64,000 bases of DNA from Streptomyces sp. GESEQ-35 (lineage in GTDB: Bacteria > Actinomycetota > Actinomycetes > Streptomycetales > Streptomycetaceae), in contig NZ_JAFFSX010000001.1 of assembly GCF_017948485.1 (NCBI RefSeq), forward strand, positions 434,001 to 498,000, read 5' to 3'. The first letter of the stretch is position 1. Every line of letters begins with the position of its first letter. The notes under the pieces are model-generated. The model had not been told where the DNA came from, did no database searches, and saw nothing but the letters and a program-made list of their open reading frames with translations. Of this stretch, positions 16,657 through 23,930 are shown piece by piece. Made by a program: the position numbers and the translations under genes.

Positions 16657-17181
16657 ATGGAGTGGACGGGCGCGCGCTACGCGGACAAGCCGACGGTCGA
16701 GGTGCCGATCTGGATCGCCGCCCCGCCGGAACGGGTATGGGGGCTGGTGACCGACCTCGAGCTGATGCCGAGCATGAGCGCGGAGTTGCAGTCGGTGGAG
16801 TGGCTGGACGGGGCAACACAACCCGCGCCCGGCGTCCGGTTCGTGGGCCGGAGCAGCCACGAGGCGCTGGGTGAGTGGGCCACCACCTCCCACGTCGTGG
16901 AGTACGAGCCGCCCAGAGTCTTCACCTGGGCGGTCGAGGACCCCGAGCAGCCTTCGTCGATCTGGCGATTCACCCTCGAACCCAAGGACGGCGGGACGCT
17001 GCTGCGGCAGTGGATGCAGCTGGGACCGGGCAGGTCGGGTCTTTCATTTGCCATCGACCGCATGCCGGAGAAGGAACAGAAGATCGTCTTCGTACGGATG
17101 CGGGAGTTCGAGGCCAACATCGGCGTCACTCTCACGGCGATCAAAACGCTTGCGGAAGAGCCCGGAAAGGCGAGTGTGTGA
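16657..17181 (+). CDS. SRPBCC family protein (polyketide cyclase/dehydrase fold)
   Basis: A 174-aa START/Bet-v1-like protein. The opening segment VEVPIWIAAPPERVWGLVTDLELMP is typical of the SRPBCC helix-grip fold, and EYEPPRVFTWAVED and GGTLLRQWMQLGPG follow in the usual places. The fold makes a hydrophobic pocket for lipids or aromatic ligands. AGGAGG precedes the ATG. The stop TGA overlaps the next ATG by one base (17181), so it is co-translated with the F420-type oxidoreductase and may act on the same substrate. Confidence 0.85.
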   Translation: MEWTGARYADKPTVEVPIWIAAPPERVWGLVTDLELMPSMSAELQSVEWLDGATQPAPGVRFVGRSSHEALGEWATTSHVVEYEPPRVFTWAVEDPEQPSSIWRFTLEPKDGGTLLRQWMQLGPGRSGLSFAIDRMPEKEQKIVFVRMREFEANIGVTLTAIKTLAEEPGKASV

Positions 17182-18242
17182 TGCGTACGTCGACCACGAT
17201 CGAGGCGTCCGGGGGCAGTTGGCCGGAGACGGTGGACTTCGTCACCGAGGCGGAGAAGCTGGGCCTGGACATCTGCTGGGTTGCTGAGGCCTGGGGATCC
17301 GAGGCGCCGTCGCCGCTGGGGTATCTCGCCGCCCGGACGGAGCGCATGCTGCTCGGCTCCGGGATCATCCAGCTCGCCACCCGCACGCCGATGGCCATCG
17401 CCCGAGCGGCGATCACCCTGTCGCAGATCTCCCAGGGGCGCTTCCTGCTGGGACTCGGCCCGTCCGGCCCGCAGGTGATCGAAGGACTGCACGGCGTGCC
17501 CTTCGACCGGCCGTTGTCCCGGACGAAGGAAACCGTAGAGATCGTGCGGCAGGCCGCCGCGGGTGAGAAAGTCTCCTACACCGGGCGGGAGTTCCAGATC
17601 CCGCTGCCCGGCGGGGATGCCAAGCCCATGCGTCTGTCCATGCGCGCCGAGCACGACATCCCGATCTACCTCGCGACCCTCTCACCGAAGATGCTGCGCC
17701 TGACCGGCGAGATCGCCGACGGCTGGCTCGGCACCAGCTTCGTGCCCGAGGGAGCCAAAGAGGCCTACTTCGACCACTTGGACGCGGGCCTCACCGCTTC
17801 CGGCCGCTCACGCTCGGACTTCGATATCTGCCAGGGCGCCGAGGTGGCCTTCGCCGAGGACGAGGACGCACTCCGGGCGATGGTGGCCGGCCGCAAGAAG
17901 GAACTGGCCTTCAGCCTCGGCGGCATGGGCTCCGCGAGCACCAACTTCTACAACAACGCATACAGCCGCCAGGGCTGGGCCGACGTCGCCGCCGAGGTCC
18001 GCGAACGCTGGCAGGCCGGCGACCGGGACGGCGCGGCCGAACTGGTCACCGACGAGATGGTGCTGGGCACCACGCTCATCGGCACCGAGACCATGGTGCG
18101 GAACCGGCTGCGAGTGTGGCGCAACGCCGGCATCGACACCGTACGCCTTTACCCCGCCGGCGAGACGCTGGACGCCCGGCTCACCACCCTGGGCCACGCC
18201 CTCGACCTGGTCCGTGACATCGAGCGCGAGCCGGGCCGGTAG
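17181..18242 (+). CDS. LLM class (luciferase-like) F420-dependent oxidoreductase
   Basis: A 353-aa TIM-barrel protein of the bacterial-luciferase-like superfamily. Typical segments are AEKLGLDICWVAEAWGSEAPSPL, LLGSGIIQLATRTPMAIA, ISQGRFLLGLGPSGPQVIEGLHG and PIYLATLSPKMLRLTGEIADGWLG. The last two match the F420-dependent subgroup (methylene-H4MPT-reductase-like). It overlaps the SRPBCC gene by one nucleotide. It transfers hydride between F420 and an organic substrate; the pairing with a ligand-binding SRPBCC protein suggests detoxification or catabolism of a hydrophobic compound (inference). Confidence 0.92.
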   Translation: MRTSTTIEASGGSWPETVDFVTEAEKLGLDICWVAEAWGSEAPSPLGYLAARTERMLLGSGIIQLATRTPMAIARAAITLSQISQGRFLLGLGPSGPQVIEGLHGVPFDRPLSRTKETVEIVRQAAAGEKVSYTGREFQIPLPGGDAKPMRLSMRAEHDIPIYLATLSPKMLRLTGEIADGWLGTSFVPEGAKEAYFDHLDAGLTASGRSRSDFDICQGAEVAFAEDEDALRAMVAGRKKELAFSLGGMGSASTNFYNNAYSRQGWADVAAEVRERWQAGDRDGAAELVTDEMVLGTTLIGTETMVRNRLRVWRNAGIDTVRLYPAGETLDARLTTLGHALDLVRDIEREPGR

Positions 18243-18264
18243 CCCGAACCCACCCAGGCACAGG

Positions 18265-19134
18265 TCAGGGGTTCCAGAAGACCGAGGTGAACGCGCGGTC
18301 GAAGCGCCGCGCGGTCAGGTCCTCGCGCTGGATAACCCAGTGCACGGTGGCGCTCTCCCAGCCCCCGTCTATGCCGGCCGGCCAGTCTGCCAGGAGCACC
18401 CAGTCCGAGACGTCAGCCGAAACCGGTCCCTCCCACCGGCCCGCTTCCGCCGCTCTCACGGCCCTGGCCACGGCATCCGCGACCGGGTCGGTGTAGACGG
18501 CCTCCTCATCGGCGTATCCACCGATCTGGAGGTGCGCCCTGGTGGGGTTGTCAGCCTGCATGCGCTCCCACACTTTGGCCAGTTCCTCGGAGCGGGGATG
18601 CCCGGGGAACGGTACGACCCCGGGGCCCTCGGAGGACGGGACCGCCCCGTGGTAGGGCAGTGACACATCGGTCGTCGCCCGCAGCGGACCCTGCGGGAAC
18701 GCCTCGAACATCGCCTCGTTGTCCTCGAATTCGAAGGGGTTCCAAGCGTGTCTGTCCCGTTCCGCCACGGCCGTGCCGGCGGGAACGTACACCACGCTGC
18801 CCATGGCTTCGGGGTCGTCGTCGGTCTCCGGGAAGGCGAACAGCAGCAGGTGGCCATCGGGAGGCAGGGGCAGGTCCGTCGCGTCGGCGGGCAGGGCCGC
18901 GAGGTCGATGGAGGCGACGAAGGGGGTGGCGGGGTCAGGGGTTTCGGCCGGAAGCAGGAGCGGACCACCGAACTGGCCCACGACCGGCCTGTTCCCGTCC
19001 CCGTCCCCGTCCCGCCTCAGCGTCGCGCAAGGCCGGGCGGTGGCCAGCCATCGCTCTACGTCGTCGGCGGGTAAGCCTCGCGCGATCGCCTCGTCACGAA
19101 AGGCACTTAGCCGGTCCCACATCTCAGGAGTCAT
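18265..19134 (-). CDS. DUF1963 (YwqG-like) protein
   Basis: A 289-aa protein with the DUF1963 pattern: QFGGPLLLPAET early, SIDLAALP, LLLFAFPETDDDP, an HLQIGGYADEEAVYTDP segment, and a final WVLLADWPAG...VHWVIQREDL. The family is cytosolic and of unknown biochemical role, common in Streptomyces. A short GDGDGDG run reflects a CCCGTC microrepeat at about 19000. The ATG at 19134 is preferred over TTG 19140. A 14-bp palindrome sits about 30 bp upstream. Confidence 0.85.
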   Translation of the reverse strand: MTPEMWDRLSAFRDEAIARGLPADDVERWLATARPCATLRRDGDGDGNRPVVGQFGGPLLLPAETPDPATPFVASIDLAALPADATDLPLPPDGHLLLFAFPETDDDPEAMGSVVYVPAGTAVAERDRHAWNPFEFEDNEAMFEAFPQGPLRATTDVSLPYHGAVPSSEGPGVVPFPGHPRSEELAKVWERMQADNPTRAHLQIGGYADEEAVYTDPVADAVARAVRAAEAGRWEGPVSADVSDWVLLADWPAGIDGGWESATVHWVIQREDLTARRFDRAFTSVFWNP

Positions 19135-19165
19135 GGGCAAACCGTAGAGGCGGGCACTGACACAG

Positions 19166-19179
19166 CGGCTTCGAAGCCG
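19166..19179. promoter_or_regulatory. 14-bp perfect palindrome upstream of the DUF1963 gene
   Basis: CGGCTTCGAAGCCG is perfectly self-complementary and ends about 32 bp before the DUF1963 start on the minus strand. It may be an operator or merely a short hairpin. Confidence 0.3.
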
Positions 19180-19188
19180 TGGCGGGCT

Positions 19189-19222
19189 GGGGCCTGTCCG
19201 GCGGATCTGCCGGACAGGCCCC
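19189..19222 (-). terminator. Terminator hairpin after the DUF1062 gene
   Basis: A perfect 14-bp stem (19189-19202 with 19209-19222) and a 6-nt loop, located 17 bp after the stop of the minus-strand DUF1062 gene. Confidence 0.7.
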
Positions 19223-19238
19223 TGGTCCCGAGGAGAGC

Positions 19239-19787
19239 TCAGCGCTTGAGCGTGAAGGTGAAGTCGCCGGAGAGCTTGCCGCTCAGCCGGACTGCCGAAA
19301 CGACTTTCCCCTCCGTGATCAGTCTCTCGACCTCGGCCCGCGAAAGACCGCAGCCTTCAGCGATCAGTCGCACCGGACGGACAGGGATCCGCGCCACGAA
19401 GCGGACCGAGACGTCGATCACCTCGCGGTGAAGGTGATCCGATCCGCCGGTGTCGAGGCGCCAGGCGCCCGCCCAGTCGAGGGCGATGCGATTACGGCGC
19501 CGCACAACCGGATCCTGGAGCAGCTCAGCTGCCAGGCCAGGGTCGTTGTCATGCAGCCGGTCCAGCAGCTCAGGTCGTACGGAGCGCACGTTCACCCGTT
19601 CCAGGAACGTGAGCTTTGCCGTTTCCCCGCAAGCGGTGCAGAGCGCGAGGAGCCAGGCGTCGATGAGTTTGTGGTGTGCGTTGACGCGAAATTTGCCGTT
19701 TGCCCGCAAGCGGTCGGACGCGCACGCGTGGCAACGGCGGAGAACGGTCGGCAGGCAGGTGGGCATGACCACCCAGCTATTGAGCAC
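19239..19787 (-). CDS. DUF1062 protein
   Basis: A 182-aa protein with the DUF1062 signature. It opens with WVVMPTCLPTVLRRCHAC and continues GKFRVNAHHKLIDAWLLALCTACGETAKL. The two CxxC pairs suggest a zinc ribbon. The C-terminal part carries LSRAEVERLITEGKVV, an S4-like RNA-binding helix pair. Start is GTG 19787. The family is of unknown function; the S4-like end hints at RNA or tRNA contact (inference). Confidence 0.85.
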   Translation of the reverse strand: MLNSWVVMPTCLPTVLRRCHACASDRLRANGKFRVNAHHKLIDAWLLALCTACGETAKLTFLERVNVRSVRPELLDRLHDNDPGLAAELLQDPVVRRRNRIALDWAGAWRLDTGGSDHLHREVIDVSVRFVARIPVRPVRLIAEGCGLSRAEVERLITEGKVVSAVRLSGKLSGDFTFTLKR

Positions 19788-19960
19788 AGAAGTACACCGG
19801 TTTCAGTGAGAAGTCCGCAGCAAAAAGCAGCGCGGCGCACATGCGCGACGCGCGACACATCAGCTCTCGGGAGGTCTCACACGGTGTACAACGGCACGTC
19901 CTTGCCCAGACGACTTGGCTCGGCAGCACGGTAGTGGCGCTCAGCGGCGCTGCTCCACTG

Positions 19961-20106
19961 GTTTTCGAGCGCCTTACCGCCAGGGCCTACCCCATTGGTT
20001 AGCAGGGGCACGTCCCGTTCTCCGTGGTGGAGTTGAACGGCGGCACGCTGGTCGGCACCGCGACGCTCTGGAACATCGACAACCACAACCGGTCCGCGCA
20101 CAACGC
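19961..20106 (+). pseudogene. Relic of a GNAT acetyltransferase
   Basis: The frame beginning before 19988 reads ...RAYPIG-stop-QGHVPFSVVELNGG, then TLVGTATLWNIDNHNRSAHN. This matches the central strand of RimJ/RimL-type GNAT proteins (VPFxVVE.GG.LVGTA.LW.ID.HNRSAH). It is interrupted by a TAG at 20000-20002, and the acetyl-CoA-binding half that should follow RSAH is absent. The rest of the 19788-20192 gap holds no other recognisable gene. Confidence 0.6.
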
Positions 20107-20161
20107 GTTGATCGTGCGGTCGGATGAGCTCGGTATGCGCATCCAGAAGTCCGAAATGCTA

Positions 20162-20182
20162 AGTCCTATGGTGAGACCTATA
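20162..20182. promoter_or_regulatory. Imperfect direct repeat before the HxlR gene
   Basis: AGTCCTATG (20162-20170) and AGACCTATA (20174-20182) form an imperfect direct repeat with a 12-bp period just upstream of the HxlR start. It is a plausible autoregulatory site. Confidence 0.35.
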
Positions 20183-20192
20183 TGCTGAGGCC

Positions 20193-20690
20193 ATGAGGCG
20201 GACCTCTTTCGCGAACTGGCCGTGTTCAGTCGCGCGCACGATGGACATGCTCGGGGACTGGTGGACGCCGCTGGTCCTGCGGGAGGCCTTCTACGGGATC
20301 AAGCGGTTCGACGCGTTCCAGCAGGAACTCGGCATCGCCCGCAACACCTTGACCGACCGCCTCCGCCGCCTGGTCGATGAGGGCCTCCTGGAGAAGAAGG
20401 CCTACCAGCACGAGCCGGTGCGCTACGACTACGTACTTACCGAGAAGGGGCGCGACTTCTTCGGCGTGTTGGCTGCCATGAACGCCTGGGGTAATCGCTG
20501 GCTCAGCGGCACGCAGGGACCGCCCGTGGTCTTCCACCACGACCGCTGCGGTCACGAAAGTGACGCCGAGGTCGTTTGCGCCTCCTGCAAAGAACCGATG
20601 ACAGCCGACGACACTCACCCGCGCCTCGGCCCTGGCTATCCCCAACACCTCGCCGAACGCCCTGACATCCAGAGGCGCTTCACCGCTTGA
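20193..20690 (+). CDS. HxlR family transcriptional regulator
   Basis: A 165-aa winged-helix regulator. The HxlR core is clear: CSVARTMDMLGDWWTPLVLREAFYG, then FDAFQQELGIARNTLTDRLRRLVDEGLL and the wing YDYVLTEKGRDFFGVL. The C-terminal extension has CGHESDAEVVCASC, a probable zinc or redox cysteine cluster seen in a subset of the family. Such proteins sense electrophiles or oxidants and usually control a divergent or adjacent gene. Here the upstream neighbour is only a GNAT relic, so the original target may be lost. Confidence 0.92.
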   Translation: MRRTSFANWPCSVARTMDMLGDWWTPLVLREAFYGIKRFDAFQQELGIARNTLTDRLRRLVDEGLLEKKAYQHEPVRYDYVLTEKGRDFFGVLAAMNAWGNRWLSGTQGPPVVFHHDRCGHESDAEVVCASCKEPMTADDTHPRLGPGYPQHLAERPDIQRRFTA

Positions 20691-20722
20691 GGGGGACTCC
20701 GGCCGCACGCCCTACCGTGGCG

Positions 20723-20758
20723 CAGTAGGTCCCGGCGCATCTGCTCCGGGACCTACTG
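20723..20758 (-). terminator. Terminator hairpin of the cold-shock gene, copy 1
   Basis: A perfect 13-bp stem (20723-20735 with 20746-20758) and a 10-nt loop, just 3' of the minus-strand cold-shock gene and able to serve the convergent HxlR gene too. Confidence 0.75.
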
Positions 20759-20768
20759 ACGTCAAAGA

Positions 20769-20972
20769 TCAGGCAGGGGTGATGTTCTCCGCCTGCGGGC
20801 CCTTCTGCCCCTGCGTGATGTCAAAGGTGACCGACTGGCCTTCCTGAAGCTCACGGAAGCCGGAGGCATTGATGTTGGAGTAGTGCGCGAAGACGTCCGG
20901 TCCGCCGCCGTCCTGGGCGATGAAGCCGAAGCCCTTTTCCGCGTTGAACCACTTGACGGTTCCGCTGGCCAT
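20769..20972 (-). CDS. CspA-family cold-shock protein, copy 1
   Basis: A 67-aa single cold-shock-domain protein that binds single-stranded RNA/DNA as a chaperone. RNP1 is KGFGFI (residues 13-18) and RNP2 is DVFAHYS (about 26-32); it begins [14 protein letters not shown], as in actinobacterial CspA/ScoF proteins. The predicted protein is identical to that at 43683. The leader is about 144 bp within the duplicated block, consistent with a regulated 5' UTR. An extra copy could raise dosage under cold or other stress (inference). Confidence 0.96.
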   Translation of the reverse strand: MASGTVKWFNAEKGFGFIAQDGGGPDVFAHYSNINASGFRELQEGQSVTFDITQGQKGPQAENITPA

Positions 20973-21139
20973 GCTGGTGCCTCTCAGTCAGTGTCAGGAA
21001 CCGCACCACGCGGCCCTGGAGAAGAACGCCCCGGTCACCTACAACAACACACCCGCACCACAACACGGGCACGCCACTGCCAACCACGACATCTCACCGC
21101 GACGCTACACGGCAAAACCAGCCGCCACCAGGGAACAAG

Positions 21140-21313
21140 ATGCCTCTTGAGGGCGAGTACGAGCCGAGTCCCGCGCAGTGGGTGCACGACCAGGTGGAGC
21201 TGTATGAGAGTTCGGGCGGCACGCAGGGGACGACGCTCTGGGACACAGGCCTGCCCGTCGTCATTGTCACGATGCGCGGAGCGAAGAGCGGCAAGATCCG
21301 CAAGATCTGGAAC
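21140..21313 (+). pseudogene. Truncated deazaflavin (F420)-dependent nitroreductase-family gene
   Basis: The frame starts MPLEGEYEPSPAQWVHDQVE and continues GLPVVIVTMRGAKSGKIRK, the conserved N-terminus of F420-dependent nitroreductase-fold proteins (DUF385). After KIRK the match stops abruptly; the following residues are Arg-rich and unlike the family. About two thirds of the usual 140-150 aa are missing. The start lies 24 bp beyond the edge of the duplicated cold-shock block. Confidence 0.65.
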
Positions 21314-21417
21314 CCGTGCCGGCGGCACGACCGGCGGACGGCCCACCGTCGCCAACGACGACCTGATGGCGATAATCCCTCGCCAAGCCAAAACCCGTCC
21401 CGCGATACTCCCTGCTC

Positions 21418-22413
21418 ATGAAGCGTGATGATTCCCATCGGGAAATCCCGGCCAACCCAGCATTGCGACGCGTCCTGGACCGGCCTCTCGGCCCGGAGCT
21501 GCTGGAGTTGATGACCGACGGTTTGTCCGGTGGTGATCTGACAACGCTTCTGCTGGAGGTGTTCCGGCGCCGAGCAGACCGGCTCTCGCCGGCGGATGTG
21601 ATGCGGCGCTATCGCAGTGATCGGTTCGTCGCACCGGCACCGACCCGCTTCACCGCGCTCCGCCGAGCCGAGGACGCCTTCGTGGCCGCGTTGTCCGACG
21701 ACTTCGAGATGCTTGTGCTTGCCCCGGTCCTGCCTCTGGCCGCGCATTCAGGTGTCGCGAGTGTCGATCCGCGCAAGGTGATCGCGACGATCCGCGGCAG
21801 CGAGGTTGCCGCCGACCCGACGAACGGGTTGGCTCTGGAGGCGTCGGTGCGACGTTCGCTGGCCCTGGCCGCAGATCCTCGTTCAAACGTGCCGGTACGC
21901 CTCGCGGCGAGTCAACGAGTGACTCGCGCACAGCACTTCGACAACCCCGGAATGCTCGCCCACTTCCAGATATTCGGCCTGGTGACCGCCGGACGGGATA
22001 CCGGCAGCCGGTCCTTCGAATACCAGCAGCTGGCCCAGCATCTTCGGTTCGCAGCACGGGCACTGGCCGCCGCCGGATCGCAGCGCACACAGATCCGGCT
22101 CACCTGCCTGGAGGACTCCAACCGCCCGGTCATCGAACGGATACGGGGTGACCTCGCCGCGCTTCCAGGCGCATCCGTGGTCGAGGACCCCGATCGGACG
22201 ACCGGACGCGGCTACTACACGGGAATCTGCTTCAAAATCTTTGCCGGTGTGGACGACCAACAGCTGGAAGTCGCCGACGGCGGCTTCGTCGACTGGAGTC
22301 AACTCCTCACCGGCAACCGCAAGGAACGCCTCTTGATCAGTGGCTTCGGCATCGACCGAATCGCCGAGAACCTGACGTCGTCGCGCGAACATGACCAGTC
22401 CCCGCCGCACTGA
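21418..22413 (+). CDS. Class II aminoacyl-tRNA synthetase-like protein of unknown function
   Basis: A 331-aa protein with no standard annotation that I recognise. Features resembling a class II aaRS catalytic core are an N-terminal LLLEVFRRRADRLSPADVMRRY, a motif-2-like HFQIFGLVTAGRD near residue 180, and a motif-3-like LISGFGIDRIAE near residue 310. No anticodon-binding domain follows, as in HisZ-type or other free-standing paralogues. The ATG at 21418 is used. It could adenylate or bind a small molecule, or be an inactive regulator. The function is unproven. Confidence 0.55.
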   Translation: MKRDDSHREIPANPALRRVLDRPLGPELLELMTDGLSGGDLTTLLLEVFRRRADRLSPADVMRRYRSDRFVAPAPTRFTALRRAEDAFVAALSDDFEMLVLAPVLPLAAHSGVASVDPRKVIATIRGSEVAADPTNGLALEASVRRSLALAADPRSNVPVRLAASQRVTRAQHFDNPGMLAHFQIFGLVTAGRDTGSRSFEYQQLAQHLRFAARALAAAGSQRTQIRLTCLEDSNRPVIERIRGDLAALPGASVVEDPDRTTGRGYYTGICFKIFAGVDDQQLEVADGGFVDWSQLLTGNRKERLLISGFGIDRIAENLTSSREHDQSPPH

Positions 22414-22432
22414 ACGGGCAATCCGGCCCCCG

Positions 22433-23917
22433 TCACACCTCCCGGTGATCGATGCCGAGCAGGCTCGCGGCGGACCGGAAGTCCGCCGTGTGGTGGCCGA
22501 CGGCCAGGGACCAGTGGTGGCCGACGCCCGTGGCGCTCCAGGCGTCGACCCACTCGCCGGGGTCCCGGCCGAAGTCGACCCGGCTGGTGGTGTTGCCGAT
22601 CTTCAGCAGCGGGCCCGGGACGACGGTGCCCTGGGAGGTGACGAAGGACAGGCTGCCGTCGGCGTCCTGGCCGAGGCCCAGGAGGGTGACGGGGCCCTGC
22701 TGGACGTCGAACTCCACGCTCACGCCCCAGCCGCGTTTGCCGTGGTAGACGCCCAGCCCGCGCAGCAAGGGGTCTCGGGAGCTGACCGCGAGGTGTCCGG
22801 GTCCGTCGTGGCCCATCTCCACCACGCCGTCCTCGAAGTTGAGGGCCTGGATCTCGGTGAACGAACCCCCGGCACCGACGGCCTGGGAGGCGAGTTGGGC
22901 GAGGCTGGTGCGCAGCTCGTACTCGCCGGCAGCCGGTACGCCCCGGGCGGTCAGCAGGGAGGCGCCCAGGATCATCCCGGCGCCGAGCCGCTCGTGCAGT
23001 TCGCCGTCGAGGCCCCGGTGGTAGTACGCGAGGGTGTCGAGCCCGAAGTCCGCCACGAGTCGGTCGAGGGCGACCGAGACGGTCGCGCCCCACGCGAAGT
23101 CCTCGTCCACCACGCTGTCGTCGAGGGTGAAGACCTGACGGGCGAGGGCCATGCGCTCCCGGGTCTCCGCGTCGGTCACCTTCTCCACCCGGTGCCGTAG
23201 GTCGTCGAACTCCAGCACCTCCACGTGCGAGCCGAATGTCGTGGGCAGGAGCGTCAGGTCGGTCGACACATCGAGCATGCCCGGATACACGTGCCCCATG
23301 AGACCGTGCCGGGCGTGCCGCAGCGCGGCGCGGACATGGGCGGCACGGATCCACTGCTCGATGCGCTGCCAGGCGGACTCCTGGCGCAGCCAGCCGGACA
23401 CCGACCGGAAGGGGATGCCGGCCCGGCGGAAGACGTTGCCGACCTCGGGCACCGGGCACTGTCCGCAGTAGGCCAGCCAGGCTCCGGTGTCGAAGGACGC
23501 GTGGTCCATCTTCTCGGTCGGCTGAAGGTCGATGACCAGGACCGGTGTGTGCGAGCGCCGGGCGATCGGCAGGACCATCGACGACGTCAGATACGTCGTC
23601 AGGAACAGCACGATCAAGTCGCAGTCCGCCCGGCGCAGTTGTTCGGCTGCCGCCGCGCCCTCCTCGGCGTCGGAGACGAACCCGACGTCGGTCACCTCCG
23701 CGTCCATACCCCGGAGGCGCTCGGTGACGTAGCCGGCCGACTCCTTCAACTGCGGTAGAAGCCCGGGGAACTGCGGCCAGTACGTGCCCAGTCCGCCGGC
23801 CACGAGTCCGATCCGGGTGCGGCGGCGGGCGGCCGGTGGCAGCAACTCGCGCAAGCGGGAGGCCCGTTCGGCGGCGCCGCCCGCGGTCGTTGCCGTCGTG
23901 GAGGCGGTCGTAGTCAT
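22433..23917 (-). CDS. L-fucose/L-arabinose isomerase family protein
   Basis: A 494-aa sugar isomerase-like protein. After a low-complexity Thr/Ala start, LVAGGLGTYWPQFPGLLPQL opens the N-terminal Rossmann-like domain. Conserved segments follow: CDLIVLFLTTYLTSSMVLPI, GHVYPGMLDVSTDLTLLP, VVDEDFAWGATVSVALDRLV and EIQALNFEDGVVEMGHDGPGH, where the Glu/Glu/His metal ligands are expected. It lies 13 bp after the MFS gene, so the two form one operon that imports and isomerises a deoxy- or pentose sugar. Together with the GH106 enzyme, rhamnose or a related 6-deoxyhexose is the likeliest substrate (inference). Confidence 0.85.
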   Translation of the reverse strand: MTTTASTTATTAGGAAERASRLRELLPPAARRRTRIGLVAGGLGTYWPQFPGLLPQLKESAGYVTERLRGMDAEVTDVGFVSDAEEGAAAAEQLRRADCDLIVLFLTTYLTSSMVLPIARRSHTPVLVIDLQPTEKMDHASFDTGAWLAYCGQCPVPEVGNVFRRAGIPFRSVSGWLRQESAWQRIEQWIRAAHVRAALRHARHGLMGHVYPGMLDVSTDLTLLPTTFGSHVEVLEFDDLRHRVEKVTDAETRERMALARQVFTLDDSVVDEDFAWGATVSVALDRLVADFGLDTLAYYHRGLDGELHERLGAGMILGASLLTARGVPAAGEYELRTSLAQLASQAVGAGGSFTEIQALNFEDGVVEMGHDGPGHLAVSSRDPLLRGLGVYHGKRGWGVSVEFDVQQGPVTLLGLGQDADGSLSFVTSQGTVVPGPLLKIGNTTSRVDFGRDPGEWVDAWSATGVGHHWSLAVGHHTADFRSAASLLGIDHREV

Positions 23918-23930
23918 GGCAAGTGCTCCT

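Larger units (their letters stand above)
20715..21116. repeat. 402-bp duplicated cold-shock cassette, copy 1
   Basis: This segment is repeated at 43629-44030 in the same orientation. I count two mismatches (20726 T versus C; 21063 A versus G). It contains the terminator hairpin, the entire cold-shock coding sequence and a 144-bp leader/promoter region. No terminal inverted repeats or transposase gene mark its ends. Confidence 0.95.

Noticed and set aside
19000..19020. Tandem CCCGTC microrepeat
   Set aside because: It lies in frame inside the DUF1963 gene (Gly-Asp repeats) and is too short to be more than low-complexity coding sequence.
20715..21116. Cold-shock cassette as an insertion sequence
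   Set aside because: No transposase, terminal inverted repeats or evident target-site duplication are seen; duplication by recombination or conversion fits better.
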